From: Thalassotalea sp. HSM 43
GTDB taxonomy: Bacteria; Pseudomonadota; Gammaproteobacteria; Enterobacterales; Alteromonadaceae
Direction of reading: 5' to 3'
DNA length: 64,000 nucleotides
Assembly (NCBI RefSeq): GCF_004752005.1
Contig: NZ_CP038493.1
Location: forward strand, 1,698,302 to 1,762,301
A model generated the notes under the pieces. It made no database searches. It saw only the letters and a list, made by a program, of their open reading frames with translations, and was not told where the DNA came from. Made by a program: the position numbers and the translations under genes. Within the stretch, counting starts at the first letter, position 1, and the number at the start of each line of letters is the position of its first letter. This document shows, one piece after another, positions 55,963 through 64,000 of the stretch.

Positions 55963-57501
55963 TTAGTTGCTTTGTTGAGCGTTTTTCTTCGCCTCTTTTC
56001 TCGCTTGCTTTTTGGCTTTCTTGTTCGCTTTTTTGTCTTTATTAGACATTTCAGCGCTGGCCTTTTTCAAGCGTTGTTTATCTGCACCAAATAAACTCCA
56101 AGATGAAATGTATTGTTCGATAATAGGCGCTTCAGTTTTAGGAAGTTTGGCTAGTAGCTCATCTAACTTATCTTGATACTTTTCGTTATAGGCAAGGTTG
56201 TTCCATTCGTTTTGATCCACTCTATTGTTATAAAGCTCTAGATCGCCATTAAAATACTTAATTAAGCGCCAGTCTTTGGTTCGCACCGAATAATTACCAC
56301 GGCCCCAAGTGGAAATTGCCGGTTGTGCAACCGGTGTGGCAGGGTCGTTTAACTGTGGCACTAAACTAAATCCATCAACATGTTTAGGTGGCGTTAAATC
56401 GGCCAAATCGGCGATGGTTTTATAGACATTAATAAGCGTTACTGCTTGCTCTACCTTACGACCTTGCTTTTTTTCTTGGCGCAAATCATGAATAATAAAT
56501 GGTACGCGTGACGCTTCTTCCCATAAGGTGAATTTTTTAAACGTCTTTTTCTCACCTAAGTGGTAGCCGTGATCAGACCATAAAATAACAACGGTGTTGT
56601 CTGCATCTGGGCTATTATTCACTGCATCCATTATACGACCAACGTTGTAATCTACCCACGAGATACAGGCGAGATATGCTCGTCTTACATCATTCCATTT
56701 ATTACCCTGCGTAAACTTTTTATCTTCACCAACACGGCGCATACTATTCGCTTCTTTACCAATATCATTTAAATCATTGGCAAGAATTGCGGGGGGTTCA
56801 ACCTGTTCAGGTTGCGCATCGTAAAACTCGACGGGGCAGTCAAAAGGTAGGTGTGGCTTAACCAATCCAATAGCGGCAAAATACGGTTCATCGTGCGTTT
56901 GGTTGATGACATCAATGCCGTAAGACGCGACTTGATGGTCGAACATTTCTTCAAGTGGGTTGCTTGTTGCTCGGTAAGATGACTTTGAATTGAATTTAAA
57001 GCCTTTGCCTTTAACATAGGTTTTACTAAAACGCTCGGCGTCTAAGTAACCGGTCCATTCTAAATCGCTATATTCAGGACCGTGATGAATTTTACCTGCG
57101 CCATACGTTTTATAACCGTTTTCTTTTAAAAACTGCGGCAAACTGGTGTATTTTTCATGCAACTGTTTATGAATATCATGCTCATAAAATGGGTATAAAC
57201 CTGAATTATATGGTTCAACACCGTATAACAAAGCATTGCGACTCGGCGAACAACCCGGGGATACGGTTTGCGCATTCATAAAAGCCACACCTTGATTCGC
57301 CAGCGTGTCAATATTTGGCGTATTTGCTTGAGGGTGTCCCCCCATATAGCCAACCCAATCGTTCATATCATCAACGGCGATAAAAACAATATTTGGTTTG
57401 TTAGCGTTTTGCGTTTTATCAGCGCCGATACTTGGCGCTGTCATGCCCACAAGGGCGACAAGCAAGGTTGCTATAGATACTAATTTGTTCACGATATTCA
57501 C
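55963..57501 (-). CDS. S1 family sulfatase (iduronate-2-sulfatase-like) with a lysine-rich tail
   Basis: A 512-residue exported sulfatase with signal peptide (ending A-P-S-I-G-A). Blocks: N-I-V-F-I-A-V-D-D-M-N-D-W, formylglycine motif C-S-P-S-R with Cys84, G-A-G-K-I-H-H-G, G-L-V-K-P-H-L-P-F and S-D-H-G-Y-H-L-G-E-K. It belongs with the S1_7-like group of this window. The last 35 residues are extraordinarily rich in Lys (repeats of K-K and K-A-K), which may bind sulfated polymer or the cell envelope. It lies three bases after the GH95 stop, so the two are closely coupled. Confidence 0.92.
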   Translation of the reverse strand: MNIVNKLVSIATLLVALVGMTAPSIGADKTQNANKPNIVFIAVDDMNDWVGYMGGHPQANTPNIDTLANQGVAFMNAQTVSPGCSPSRNALLYGVEPYNSGLYPFYEHDIHKQLHEKYTSLPQFLKENGYKTYGAGKIHHGPEYSDLEWTGYLDAERFSKTYVKGKGFKFNSKSSYRATSNPLEEMFDHQVASYGIDVINQTHDEPYFAAIGLVKPHLPFDCPVEFYDAQPEQVEPPAILANDLNDIGKEANSMRRVGEDKKFTQGNKWNDVRRAYLACISWVDYNVGRIMDAVNNSPDADNTVVILWSDHGYHLGEKKTFKKFTLWEEASRVPFIIHDLRQEKKQGRKVEQAVTLINVYKTIADLADLTPPKHVDGFSLVPQLNDPATPVAQPAISTWGRGNYSVRTKDWRLIKYFNGDLELYNNRVDQNEWNNLAYNEKYQDKLDELLAKLPKTEAPIIEQYISSWSLFGADKQRLKKASAEMSNKDKKANKKAKKQARKEAKKNAQQSN

Positions 57502-57504
57502 TTA

Positions 57505-59958
57505 TTATTTCATTGTTATTTTATACACATTATTGGCTTCAGTGCGAAACTCAACAATGCCATGTTGTAAATGTGTAACAGGAACTGCCTCACCATCCTT
57601 GTTGGTGATCTGTATGTGCTTACCCATATAACGAACTCTCGCTTTATCTGAAACGCCTGCCCGCATGTGAGCGCCCACTAACCGGCCATTTTGCCAATTA
57701 ATATCGAGCTCAAAATCACCCCGTGCTTTGATGCCGCGAATCTCGCCATTTAACCACTGCTTAGGCAGCGAAGGGAGCAGGTCGATAAAGCCGGCATGGG
57801 ATTGCAATAGCATTTCCACAATCGCTGCCGTTGCACCAAAATTACCATCGATTTGAAACGGCGGGTGTAGATCAAATAGATTGCTCGAGGTTGACCGTTG
57901 ATACAATACATCCAAATGCTGTTTAGCGGATTGGCCATCGTATAAGCGAGCCATAAAATTAATCATCCAAGCTCGACTCCAGCCTGTCGCTGCACCGCCA
58001 TGTTGGAGACGAAAGTCGATAGTATTTCGCGCGGCCTTAGCAAATTCAGGGGTGATCAGTGGGTGAATATCATTTCCTGGGTACAAAGCATATACATGCG
58101 AGATGTGTCTATGCCCTGGCTCTGCTTCTGGATAGGGATAAAACCACTCCATAATCCGCCCTGTGTCATCAATGCGGATACCCGGCGACAATTTAGCGTA
58201 ATGTTGCTCAAGCTGTGTTAAGAATTCGTCATCAACCGCCAACTTTTTACCAAGGCGTAGGCTATTTTTAAATAATTGAGCGATGATTTGTTGATCCATG
58301 GCAGGCCCCATGGTTGTCGCCCGAGCCACAAGTTTTCCGCCTTCCTCTACCAGATAAGAGTTTTCCGGCGAGGCAGCAGGCCCTGAAACCAGTTTGCCGT
58401 TGTCTGGATGTGGTACCAACCAATCAAAATAAAACAAACAGACTTGTTTTAATAATGGCCAAACCTGTGATTGTAAAAATTCATCATCTTGTGAAAACTG
58501 GTAGCTGTCGACCATATGACTCATTAACCACGCATTACTGACATGACTCAAGCCCCAATGCGGCTTTGTCGCTCTTGTCCATGGTGACGCCCAGATATCT
58601 GTGGCATGAGGACTAACCCAGCCTCGCACGCCAAAGTTGTGTTCGGCACGTTGTTTACCGCGTTCGGCAAGACGCTGTATAAACGCAAATAATGGCTGCT
58701 GCAACTCGCTTAAATTAGCAATATCTGCCGGCCAGTAGTTCATTTGCAGATTAATATTGACATGATAATCTGCGTTCCATGGTGCTCTTATATGGCGGTT
58801 CCAAATCCCTTGTAAATTAGCGGGCTGACTACCAACCCGTGAACTCGCAATAAGTAGATAGCGACCATAATGGTAATACAAAGCGGTAAACGCTGGGTCT
58901 TCGACACCTTGCTGTACCTTACTCAGACGTTGATCGGTAGCAAGTACTGAGTTGGCGGTTGTTTGCATTACAAGAGCGGAACGCTTAAACAAAGCTTGGT
59001 GATCTTGTATGTGTTGTCGTTTAAGCGCTGACCAACCCTTGCCAATGGCGGCATTTAATTGCTCATGTGTGTGTTGTTGGTATAGTTCGCTATAGAAATT
59101 TGTGTTGGCGGCAATAAAGATATCAACTTGATCAGCATTCTCTACGAATAACCGATTATCTTCGCTAAATACCTTGCCACCTTGGGCGACAATTTTGACA
59201 AGATTATAAAATTTAACACCTGCGCCGTGATCCGGATCGAGGCCACCACGCTGGGTAACTTGGCCAACCATAAGCAAACTATCGTCGCCGATGTTACGCA
59301 CTGTCGCTGTTTCAAAGCCGTTATCTTGCGGGCGAGAGAGCACGAGATTAAAACTAATCGCTTTTGCCGTATCAGCAGTGATGCGAGTCACCATCACTTG
59401 TGCTGGCTCACTGGCAAATGTTTGCCGAGTATATTGGCTACCATCGAGCTGATATTGCACTGTGGATATGGCGTTTTCTAGCGACAGTGTTCGCTGATAG
59501 CTACTGACTTGCTCGCCATGAGCAAAGTTTATATGTAAGTCACCCAAAGTTTGATGAGAACGTTTTGGCTCCATATCAATGGAGAAGTCCTTCATAATGT
59601 TGTCATCAACCGTTTTAAAATCACCGGAAAATAAGGCTTTTCGGTAGAACTCAAGTTGTTGTTTTGAGCCTTTATTGTATTTATCCGTCGGCTTACCTGC
59701 CCACATGGTGTCTTCATTTAATTGCAGTCGTTCTTGTACAATGCCACCAAACACCATAGCCCCTAATCGACCGTTACCAATTGGTAAGGCATGATCCCAA
59801 ATCTTCGCAGGCTGTTGGTACCATAAATCAAAATATGGCGAGTTGTCGTTGGCAAAACTGCATTGCGATAGCAGCACGCTAATGAGCAGCAACCATGTTT
59901 TAGTATGGTTGCCCGAAACAAGCTGCTCTAGCGTCGACGTTGTTTGCGACATCATCAA
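57505..59958 (-). CDS. GH95 family glycosidase (alpha-L-fucosidase/alpha-L-galactosidase)
   Basis: An 817-residue exported GH95 enzyme. The signal anchor is followed by L-W-Y-Q-Q-P-A-K-I-W-D-H-A-L-P-I-G-N-G-R-L-G-A-M, an N-terminal beta-sandwich, an (alpha/alpha)6 barrel and a C-terminal beta domain. Candidate catalytic residues by comparison with the GH95 enzyme AfcA are Glu532 (S-P-E-N-S-Y), Asp704 (Q-I-D-G-N-F-G) and the Asn pair 401/403 in N-I-N-L-Q-M. GH95 removes terminal alpha-1,2-linked L-fucose or the analogous L-galactose by inversion. L-galactose occurs in agar-type galactans, so alpha-L-galactosidase is an attractive alternative. Starts two bases after the preceding sulfatase stop. 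Confidence 0.93.
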   Translation of the reverse strand: MMMSQTTSTLEQLVSGNHTKTWLLLISVLLSQCSFANDNSPYFDLWYQQPAKIWDHALPIGNGRLGAMVFGGIVQERLQLNEDTMWAGKPTDKYNKGSKQQLEFYRKALFSGDFKTVDDNIMKDFSIDMEPKRSHQTLGDLHINFAHGEQVSSYQRTLSLENAISTVQYQLDGSQYTRQTFASEPAQVMVTRITADTAKAISFNLVLSRPQDNGFETATVRNIGDDSLLMVGQVTQRGGLDPDHGAGVKFYNLVKIVAQGGKVFSEDNRLFVENADQVDIFIAANTNFYSELYQQHTHEQLNAAIGKGWSALKRQHIQDHQALFKRSALVMQTTANSVLATDQRLSKVQQGVEDPAFTALYYHYGRYLLIASSRVGSQPANLQGIWNRHIRAPWNADYHVNINLQMNYWPADIANLSELQQPLFAFIQRLAERGKQRAEHNFGVRGWVSPHATDIWASPWTRATKPHWGLSHVSNAWLMSHMVDSYQFSQDDEFLQSQVWPLLKQVCLFYFDWLVPHPDNGKLVSGPAASPENSYLVEEGGKLVARATTMGPAMDQQIIAQLFKNSLRLGKKLAVDDEFLTQLEQHYAKLSPGIRIDDTGRIMEWFYPYPEAEPGHRHISHVYALYPGNDIHPLITPEFAKAARNTIDFRLQHGGAATGWSRAWMINFMARLYDGQSAKQHLDVLYQRSTSSNLFDLHPPFQIDGNFGATAAIVEMLLQSHAGFIDLLPSLPKQWLNGEIRGIKARGDFELDINWQNGRLVGAHMRAGVSDKARVRYMGKHIQITNKDGEAVPVTHLQHGIVEFRTEANNVYKITMK

Positions 59959-59960
59959 GC

Positions 59961-61403
59961 TTACTTTGCAACTGGTTGGACGATTCGATATTCAGCATCG
60001 TAACTTCTCAACTGAATTTTTTTGTATTTCGCCCCTTCCATATACAAATGTTGTGGTGTTGACACATCCCAACTGCCTAGAGCTTTAAGCATGGTCTGTA
60101 CACGTTGCGGATGCTCACTAGCGACATCATGCAATTCGGCGACATCGTCTTTAACATTATAAAGCATGGGTAATCGATCAGGTAAGCGAATCAGTTTCCA
60201 ATCACCATCACGAATAGACGCACTGACGGTAAATCGCCACATCATTTCTTGATTAGGATCACCAAGTTGCTCGCCGTTGACGTAAGGCAGAATATTATGA
60301 CCGTCGATATTGTCTTTTTTGCTGATGCTGCCACCAGCTAATGCAACAAAGGTCGGCGTTAAATCCAGTGCCGTTACCGGTCTTTTATAGACCGTATTGG
60401 CGGCTAATTTAGCCGGCCACGACATGATAAATGGCACGCGAATACCGCCTTCCAGTAAAATACCTTTTGAGCCACGATATGGCGCATTGACGGTTCTTGA
60501 ATCAAGACCTTTACCTGGGCCACCATTGTCGCTTAAGAACACGACTACCGTATTGTCGTATACTCCACTGCGTTTTAACTGGGCTATGATATGGCCGACG
60601 TTAATATCAAGTCGGTGGATCATCGCGGCATAAATTCGGCGGTTTTCATTTTTAATGTGGCTATACAGAGCAATATCTTGCTCAGGTGCCTGCAGTGGTG
60701 CATGTGGTGCATTAAATGAGGCGTATAAGAAGAATGGTTTATCTTTATTGCGTTTGATAAAGTCGACGCTTTCGTTACCCGTATCATCGGTAATATAGGT
60801 GATTGGGTCCGGGGTTTTGTAGTTGCTCTCCAGTGGTGATAAATAGCCTTCTCCGTCAGGTTCGGAGCGAAAATAATCATGTCCGCCAACGGGGTAAGTC
60901 CAAACTTCGTCAAAGCCTCGATTGTGTGCTTTGAAATGCTCTTCATCTCCTAAATGCCACTTGCCCATTAACCCGGTCACATAACCTTGCTCAGATAATC
61001 TGTCGGCAATGGTTTTCTCGGTTACAGGCAAGCCAAAATATTCACGGTTGTATTGCGGTCCAGGTTTGACGTTGTTGTTATCAAAACCAAAATTTACCTG
61101 ATTGCGACCGGTCATCAGACCGGCACGAGACGGACCGCATACCGGTGCAGATACATAACCTTGCTCAAAGATAACACCGCTGTTTGCCAATGCATCAATA
61201 TTCGGCGTGCGGATTTCGGTACTTCCGGTATAACCTAAATCACCGTAACCTAAATCATCAGCAATAATAATCACAAAGTTCGGTTTATCAACATTTTTAC
61301 TGGGCAATGCATCGCCACTGGCATAAACAACAGGTGCGCTACAAAGAGCTAATACTAAGCAGGATTTGATCACCTGCGTGGCCTGACGAATAACAATTTT
61401 CAT
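59961..61403 (-). CDS. S1 family sulfatase (S1_19-like)
   Basis: A 480-residue exported sulfatase with a signal peptide (ending V-V-Y-A-S). It has F-V-I-I-I-A-D-D-L-G-Y-G-D-L-G-Y, formylglycine motif C-G-P-S-R with Cys89, G-L-M-G-K-W-H-L-G-D and F-L-S-D-N-G-G-P. It is closest in pattern to the proteins at 34157 and 62950. The start overlaps the stop of the upstream lipoprotein sulfatase by one base (TAATG) and its own stop is two bases before GH95. Probably desulfates the sugar that GH95 then removes, or its neighbour, in the periplasm. Confidence 0.93.
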   Translation of the reverse strand: MKIVIRQATQVIKSCLVLALCSAPVVYASGDALPSKNVDKPNFVIIIADDLGYGDLGYTGSTEIRTPNIDALANSGVIFEQGYVSAPVCGPSRAGLMTGRNQVNFGFDNNNVKPGPQYNREYFGLPVTEKTIADRLSEQGYVTGLMGKWHLGDEEHFKAHNRGFDEVWTYPVGGHDYFRSEPDGEGYLSPLESNYKTPDPITYITDDTGNESVDFIKRNKDKPFFLYASFNAPHAPLQAPEQDIALYSHIKNENRRIYAAMIHRLDINVGHIIAQLKRSGVYDNTVVVFLSDNGGPGKGLDSRTVNAPYRGSKGILLEGGIRVPFIMSWPAKLAANTVYKRPVTALDLTPTFVALAGGSISKKDNIDGHNILPYVNGEQLGDPNQEMMWRFTVSASIRDGDWKLIRLPDRLPMLYNVKDDVAELHDVASEHPQRVQTMLKALGSWDVSTPQHLYMEGAKYKKIQLRSYDAEYRIVQPVAK

Positions 61404-62953
61404 TAATAGCGACCCGCAACAATCTCTTTAACACGGGCTTCAAACTGTGCAACAAGTTCAGGGTTTTGCTTAGCAATATTGTTGTTTTCACCTGGATCAA
61501 GGTTTAGGTCGTATAGTTGGTGCTGCTTTTGGTAACCACCACGAATTTTCTTTGATTTGATGAATCTCGGTTTTTGCTCACTGCCCGGAATGAACTTGTA
61601 GTTATTATGTCGTAATGCGACGTTACTGAGCGACTCTTCTAACAGATCGATACGACCTTTGTCAGTCTCACCTAACCATACTGGTAGTTGATCTAAACTA
61701 TCTACCGCTTCATCTTGTGCTACGTCAACACCAACTAACGTTGCTAGCGAGCGGTAAATATCCATTTGCGAAACCAAAGCATCATTAACCTGCGGTGTAA
61801 TGGTGCCAGGCCAGTAAGCAATGGTAGGCACGCGAGTGCCTGCTTCTAAGCGACTGTATTTACCACCACTGAATGGGCCTGCTGGTTTATGATCGCCAAG
61901 TAATTCAATGGCACTATCTTGGTAACCGTCAAATAATACCGGACCGTTATCTGAACTAAAGATAATCAGCGTATCCTCAGCTAATCCTAAGCGCTCAACT
62001 TCACGAATCACGCGCCCTGTCATCCAGTCCATTTGTGCAATGGCATCACCTCGCACACCCATTGTACTTTTGTCTTTGAAGCGATCATTAGGCAGTCTTG
62101 GTACATGAATATCGTGATATGACTTAAATAGGAAGAATGGTTGATCTTTATTGGCCTGCATAAACTCAATGGCTTTATCGGTAAATACCGTGGCAAAGTC
62201 CTCATCTGTCCACAATGCTGACTCGCCACCAGCCATATGGCCAATACGACTCACGCCATTAACAATCGTCTCATTGTGCTGCTTGTCGGCGACATAACGC
62301 AGTAATTCAGGGTTTTCATAACCGGTAGGGCGATCACCGACTTTTTTCTTATAACTGACCGTGATTGGATCATTTTTATCAAGATCGACTACGTGATGAT
62401 TTTCAACGTAAACCGTTGGCACGCGATCACCGGTCGCAGGCAATAAGAAGCTGTAGTCAAAACCTATCTCTAATGGACCAGGTTTAATCGCTTCATTCCA
62501 ATTAACGTTGCCATTGCCTAATCCTAAGTGCCATTTGCCCACCACTCCTGTGGTATAACCGGCTTTTTTCAACATAGACGCCAAGGTTGGTTTGCCAGGT
62601 TGAATTAAGGCTGGAGCATCCCCTTTTAATATTTTTGCCTTGTTACGAAAGCCATGCTCACCGGTTAGCAGTGAATAACGAGACGGTGTACACGTTGCCG
62701 CCGATGAATGGCCATCGGTAAAACGAATACCCTTATTGGCAATACGATCGATTTCTGGTGTTTGCACACCGCTAGCACCATAACTGCTTAAGTCACCGTA
62801 GCCCAAGTCATCGATATAAAAAATTATCACGTTTGGCAGTCTTTTTTGCTCTTTGGCAACCACTTCTACTGGCTGCTCAACACTCGATTGACCACAACCA
62901 AACAGCATCGCTGATGCGATAACTGTGGTGATAAGTTTAGTTGATTTGATCAT
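61403..62953 (-). CDS. S1 family sulfatase lipoprotein (arylsulfatase A-like), module copy 2
   Basis: A 516-residue sulfatase with lipobox L-F-G-C (Cys20). Blocks: V-I-I-F-Y-I-D-D-L-G-Y-G-D, formylglycine motif C-T-P-S-R with Cys88, V-V-G-K-W-H-L-G-L-G and I-F-S-S-D-N-G-P-V-L-F-D-G-Y-Q-D. It is similar over its full length to the protein at 32605, with the active Cys at the same number. Start and the preceding gene's stop overlap as ATGA. The outer-membrane lipid anchor suggests it acts at the cell surface or periplasmic face. Confidence 0.93.
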   Translation of the reverse strand: MIKSTKLITTVIASAMLFGCGQSSVEQPVEVVAKEQKRLPNVIIFYIDDLGYGDLSSYGASGVQTPEIDRIANKGIRFTDGHSSAATCTPSRYSLLTGEHGFRNKAKILKGDAPALIQPGKPTLASMLKKAGYTTGVVGKWHLGLGNGNVNWNEAIKPGPLEIGFDYSFLLPATGDRVPTVYVENHHVVDLDKNDPITVSYKKKVGDRPTGYENPELLRYVADKQHNETIVNGVSRIGHMAGGESALWTDEDFATVFTDKAIEFMQANKDQPFFLFKSYHDIHVPRLPNDRFKDKSTMGVRGDAIAQMDWMTGRVIREVERLGLAEDTLIIFSSDNGPVLFDGYQDSAIELLGDHKPAGPFSGGKYSRLEAGTRVPTIAYWPGTITPQVNDALVSQMDIYRSLATLVGVDVAQDEAVDSLDQLPVWLGETDKGRIDLLEESLSNVALRHNNYKFIPGSEQKPRFIKSKKIRGGYQKQHQLYDLNLDPGENNNIAKQNPELVAQFEARVKEIVAGRY

Positions 62954-64000
62954 TTCTGTTTCGCCTTATTTTTATTCTTTTTTTTGTTCTTTTTCGATTT
63001 TTTCACCGATGTCGTTTTCGGCCAATGGTTTAGGCCAGGGAAGATCGCATCAATAAGTTGCGCTTCCCAAGCTTGATATTCTTTCTCTAAGGTTTGATAT
63101 TGCGCTGCCTTTTGTGGCAATAAATTATCCTGCTCTACAAAGTCATTTTGCATATCAAACAAGTAGTCGCCTTGCCTATCATGAACGATTTTATCGTCCC
63201 CTCGGCGCAACGCATGAGAATCGGTCTTGACATGACGCCAAAACAGTACATCATGCGGTTGGCCTTTTATATCACCCGTTAAGAACGGAATCAGGTCAAC
63301 ACCGTCTAAAGGTTTGTTGTCACTGGTATCAACATTGGCCTGTGATACGATAGTCGCCATAATATCTAATGAGCTAATCGGCTGGTGATAATCAACACCA
63401 GCAGGGATTTTTCCAGGCCAACGCATAGCAAATGGTACGCGAACGCCGCCTTCAAATAATAAGTTTTTATGACCGCGCAGCTCACCATTGTCTGAACCAT
63501 TTGTTTTTGCACCGCCGTTATCGGATAAGAACACCACCAAGGTATTGTCATCGATACCTTGCTGCTGCAATGTCTCCATAATTCGTCCAACACCATCGTC
63601 AACAGAGCTGATCATCGCCGCGTAAGTACGACGTTTTTTATCTTTTATGTGTTGATTACGATCCAGGTATTCTTGCGTTGCTTGCACTGGTGCATGCGGT
63701 GCGTTGTAGGCGACATATAAAAAGAACGGATTGTCTTTTTCACGCTTTATAAACTCAACCGCTTCATCAGACAATTCATCGGTTAAATACTTACTGATAT
63801 CTTCGCGAGTCTCATTGCGAAGTAATCGCGTTTTATACCAATCAAACTTGTTCTTAACATCACCAAGATCATTAATGGTTAACTCTTCAGGGAAGTAACG
63901 ATGACCGCCGGATAAAAAACCGTAGAAGAAATCAAAACCACGCTGATTCGGACGAAGATCAGGGTGTGTACCCATATGCCATTTACCTATAATGGCACTT
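62950..64000 (-). CDS. S1 family sulfatase (S1_19-like), N-terminus beyond window, lysine-rich tail
   Basis: The frame is open to the right edge, with S-A-I-I-G-K-W-H-M-G-T-H-P read at the border, so the metal site and formylglycine motif lie outside the window. About 349 residues are visible, including F-F-Y-G-F-L-S-G-G-H-R-Y-F-P-E-E-L and V-F-L-S-D-N-G-G-A. It is the counterpart of the protein at 34157 and is likewise followed, with overlap, by a C-T-P-S-R lipoprotein sulfatase. The last 20 residues are almost all Lys and Asn (K-K-S-K-K-N-K-K-K-N). An ATG at 63975 would only be internal. Confidence 0.9.
   Translation of the reverse strand, partial: SAIIGKWHMGTHPDLRPNQRGFDFFYGFLSGGHRYFPEELTINDLGDVKNKFDWYKTRLLRNETREDISKYLTDELSDEAVEFIKREKDNPFFLYVAYNAPHAPVQATQEYLDRNQHIKDKKRRTYAAMISSVDDGVGRIMETLQQQGIDDNTLVVFLSDNGGAKTNGSDNGELRGHKNLLFEGGVRVPFAMRWPGKIPAGVDYHQPISSLDIMATIVSQANVDTSDNKPLDGVDLIPFLTGDIKGQPHDVLFWRHVKTDSHALRRGDDKIVHDRQGDYLFDMQNDFVEQDNLLPQKAAQYQTLEKEYQAWEAQLIDAIFPGLNHWPKTTSVKKSKKNKKKNKNKAKQK

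Noticed and set aside
62950-63975. Complete gene starting at the ATG at 63975
   Set aside because: The frame continues upstream through S-A-I-I-G-K-W-H, exactly as inside the paralogue at 34157, so the gene is cut by the window rather than short.

Overview
The window looks like chromosomal DNA of a marine, algal-polysaccharide-degrading gammaproteobacterium, most likely in the Alteromonadales. The evidence is a TonB-dependent receptor without any SusD partner, ten secreted or lipoprotein S1 sulfatases, a sodium/solute symporter, and a moderately AT-rich base composition. It is almost entirely one large polysaccharide utilization locus (PUL). There are no rRNA or tRNA genes, CRISPR arrays, transposases or phage genes that I can see.

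Layout. 1-5.0 kb: end of an NTF2/SnoaL-like gene, a second NTF2-like gene, an amidohydrolase-2 family lactonase-like enzyme, a convergent MetE-like protein and a TPR-sulfotransferase. 5.1-7.6 kb: TonB-dependent receptor, followed by a long AT-rich regulatory region. 8.4-17.0 kb: parallel beta-helix protein, three S1_7-like sulfatases and a sialate O-acetylesterase-like enzyme. 17.1-27.5 kb: GH78-like enzyme divergent from a FadR-type regulator, which precedes a Dabb protein, a RhaT-like permease, an enolase-superfamily sugar-acid enzyme, an aldehyde dehydrogenase and a GH2 enzyme. 27.6-29.7 kb: two unknown small genes separated by an attC-like structure, then an SPFH/HflC-like protein. 29.8-38.9 kb: second beta-helix protein, EF-hand protein, two overlapping sulfatases, a KDGal kinase and a divergent GH50-like agarase. 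39.1-45.0 kb: operon of SDR, KDGal kinase, KDPGal aldolase, SSS symporter, SMP-30 lactonase and aldose 1-epimerase. 45.3-54.1 kb: operon of sulfatase, esterase, third beta-helix protein and LacZ-type GH2, then an EF-hand protein and a beta-propeller lactonase. 54.2-64.0 kb: tightly overlapping minus-strand operon of three sulfatases, GH95, another sulfatase, SGNH esterase and GH43.

How the parts fit. Outer-membrane uptake, then desulfation, deacetylation and exo-hydrolysis (GH2, GH50-like, GH95, GH43, GH78) would release galactose-type sugars and possibly fucose, L-galactose, rhamnose or 3,6-anhydrogalactose. The SDR, lactonase, kinase and aldolase form an oxidative De Ley-Doudoroff galactose route through 2-keto-3-deoxygalactonate (KDGal). 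The aldehyde dehydrogenase and enolase-superfamily enzyme could feed the same intermediate from anhydrogalactose, or could serve rhamnose. The substrate is best described as a sulfated galactan-like algal polysaccharide; the exact polymer is not settled from sequence alone.

The most notable new signals are a family of AT-rich palindromes (TAATATA-N5-TATATTA type) in front of at least seven PUL transcription units, three paralogous beta-helix proteins of unknown catalytic activity, a duplicated two-sulfatase module, and lysine-rich tails on several secreted PUL proteins.
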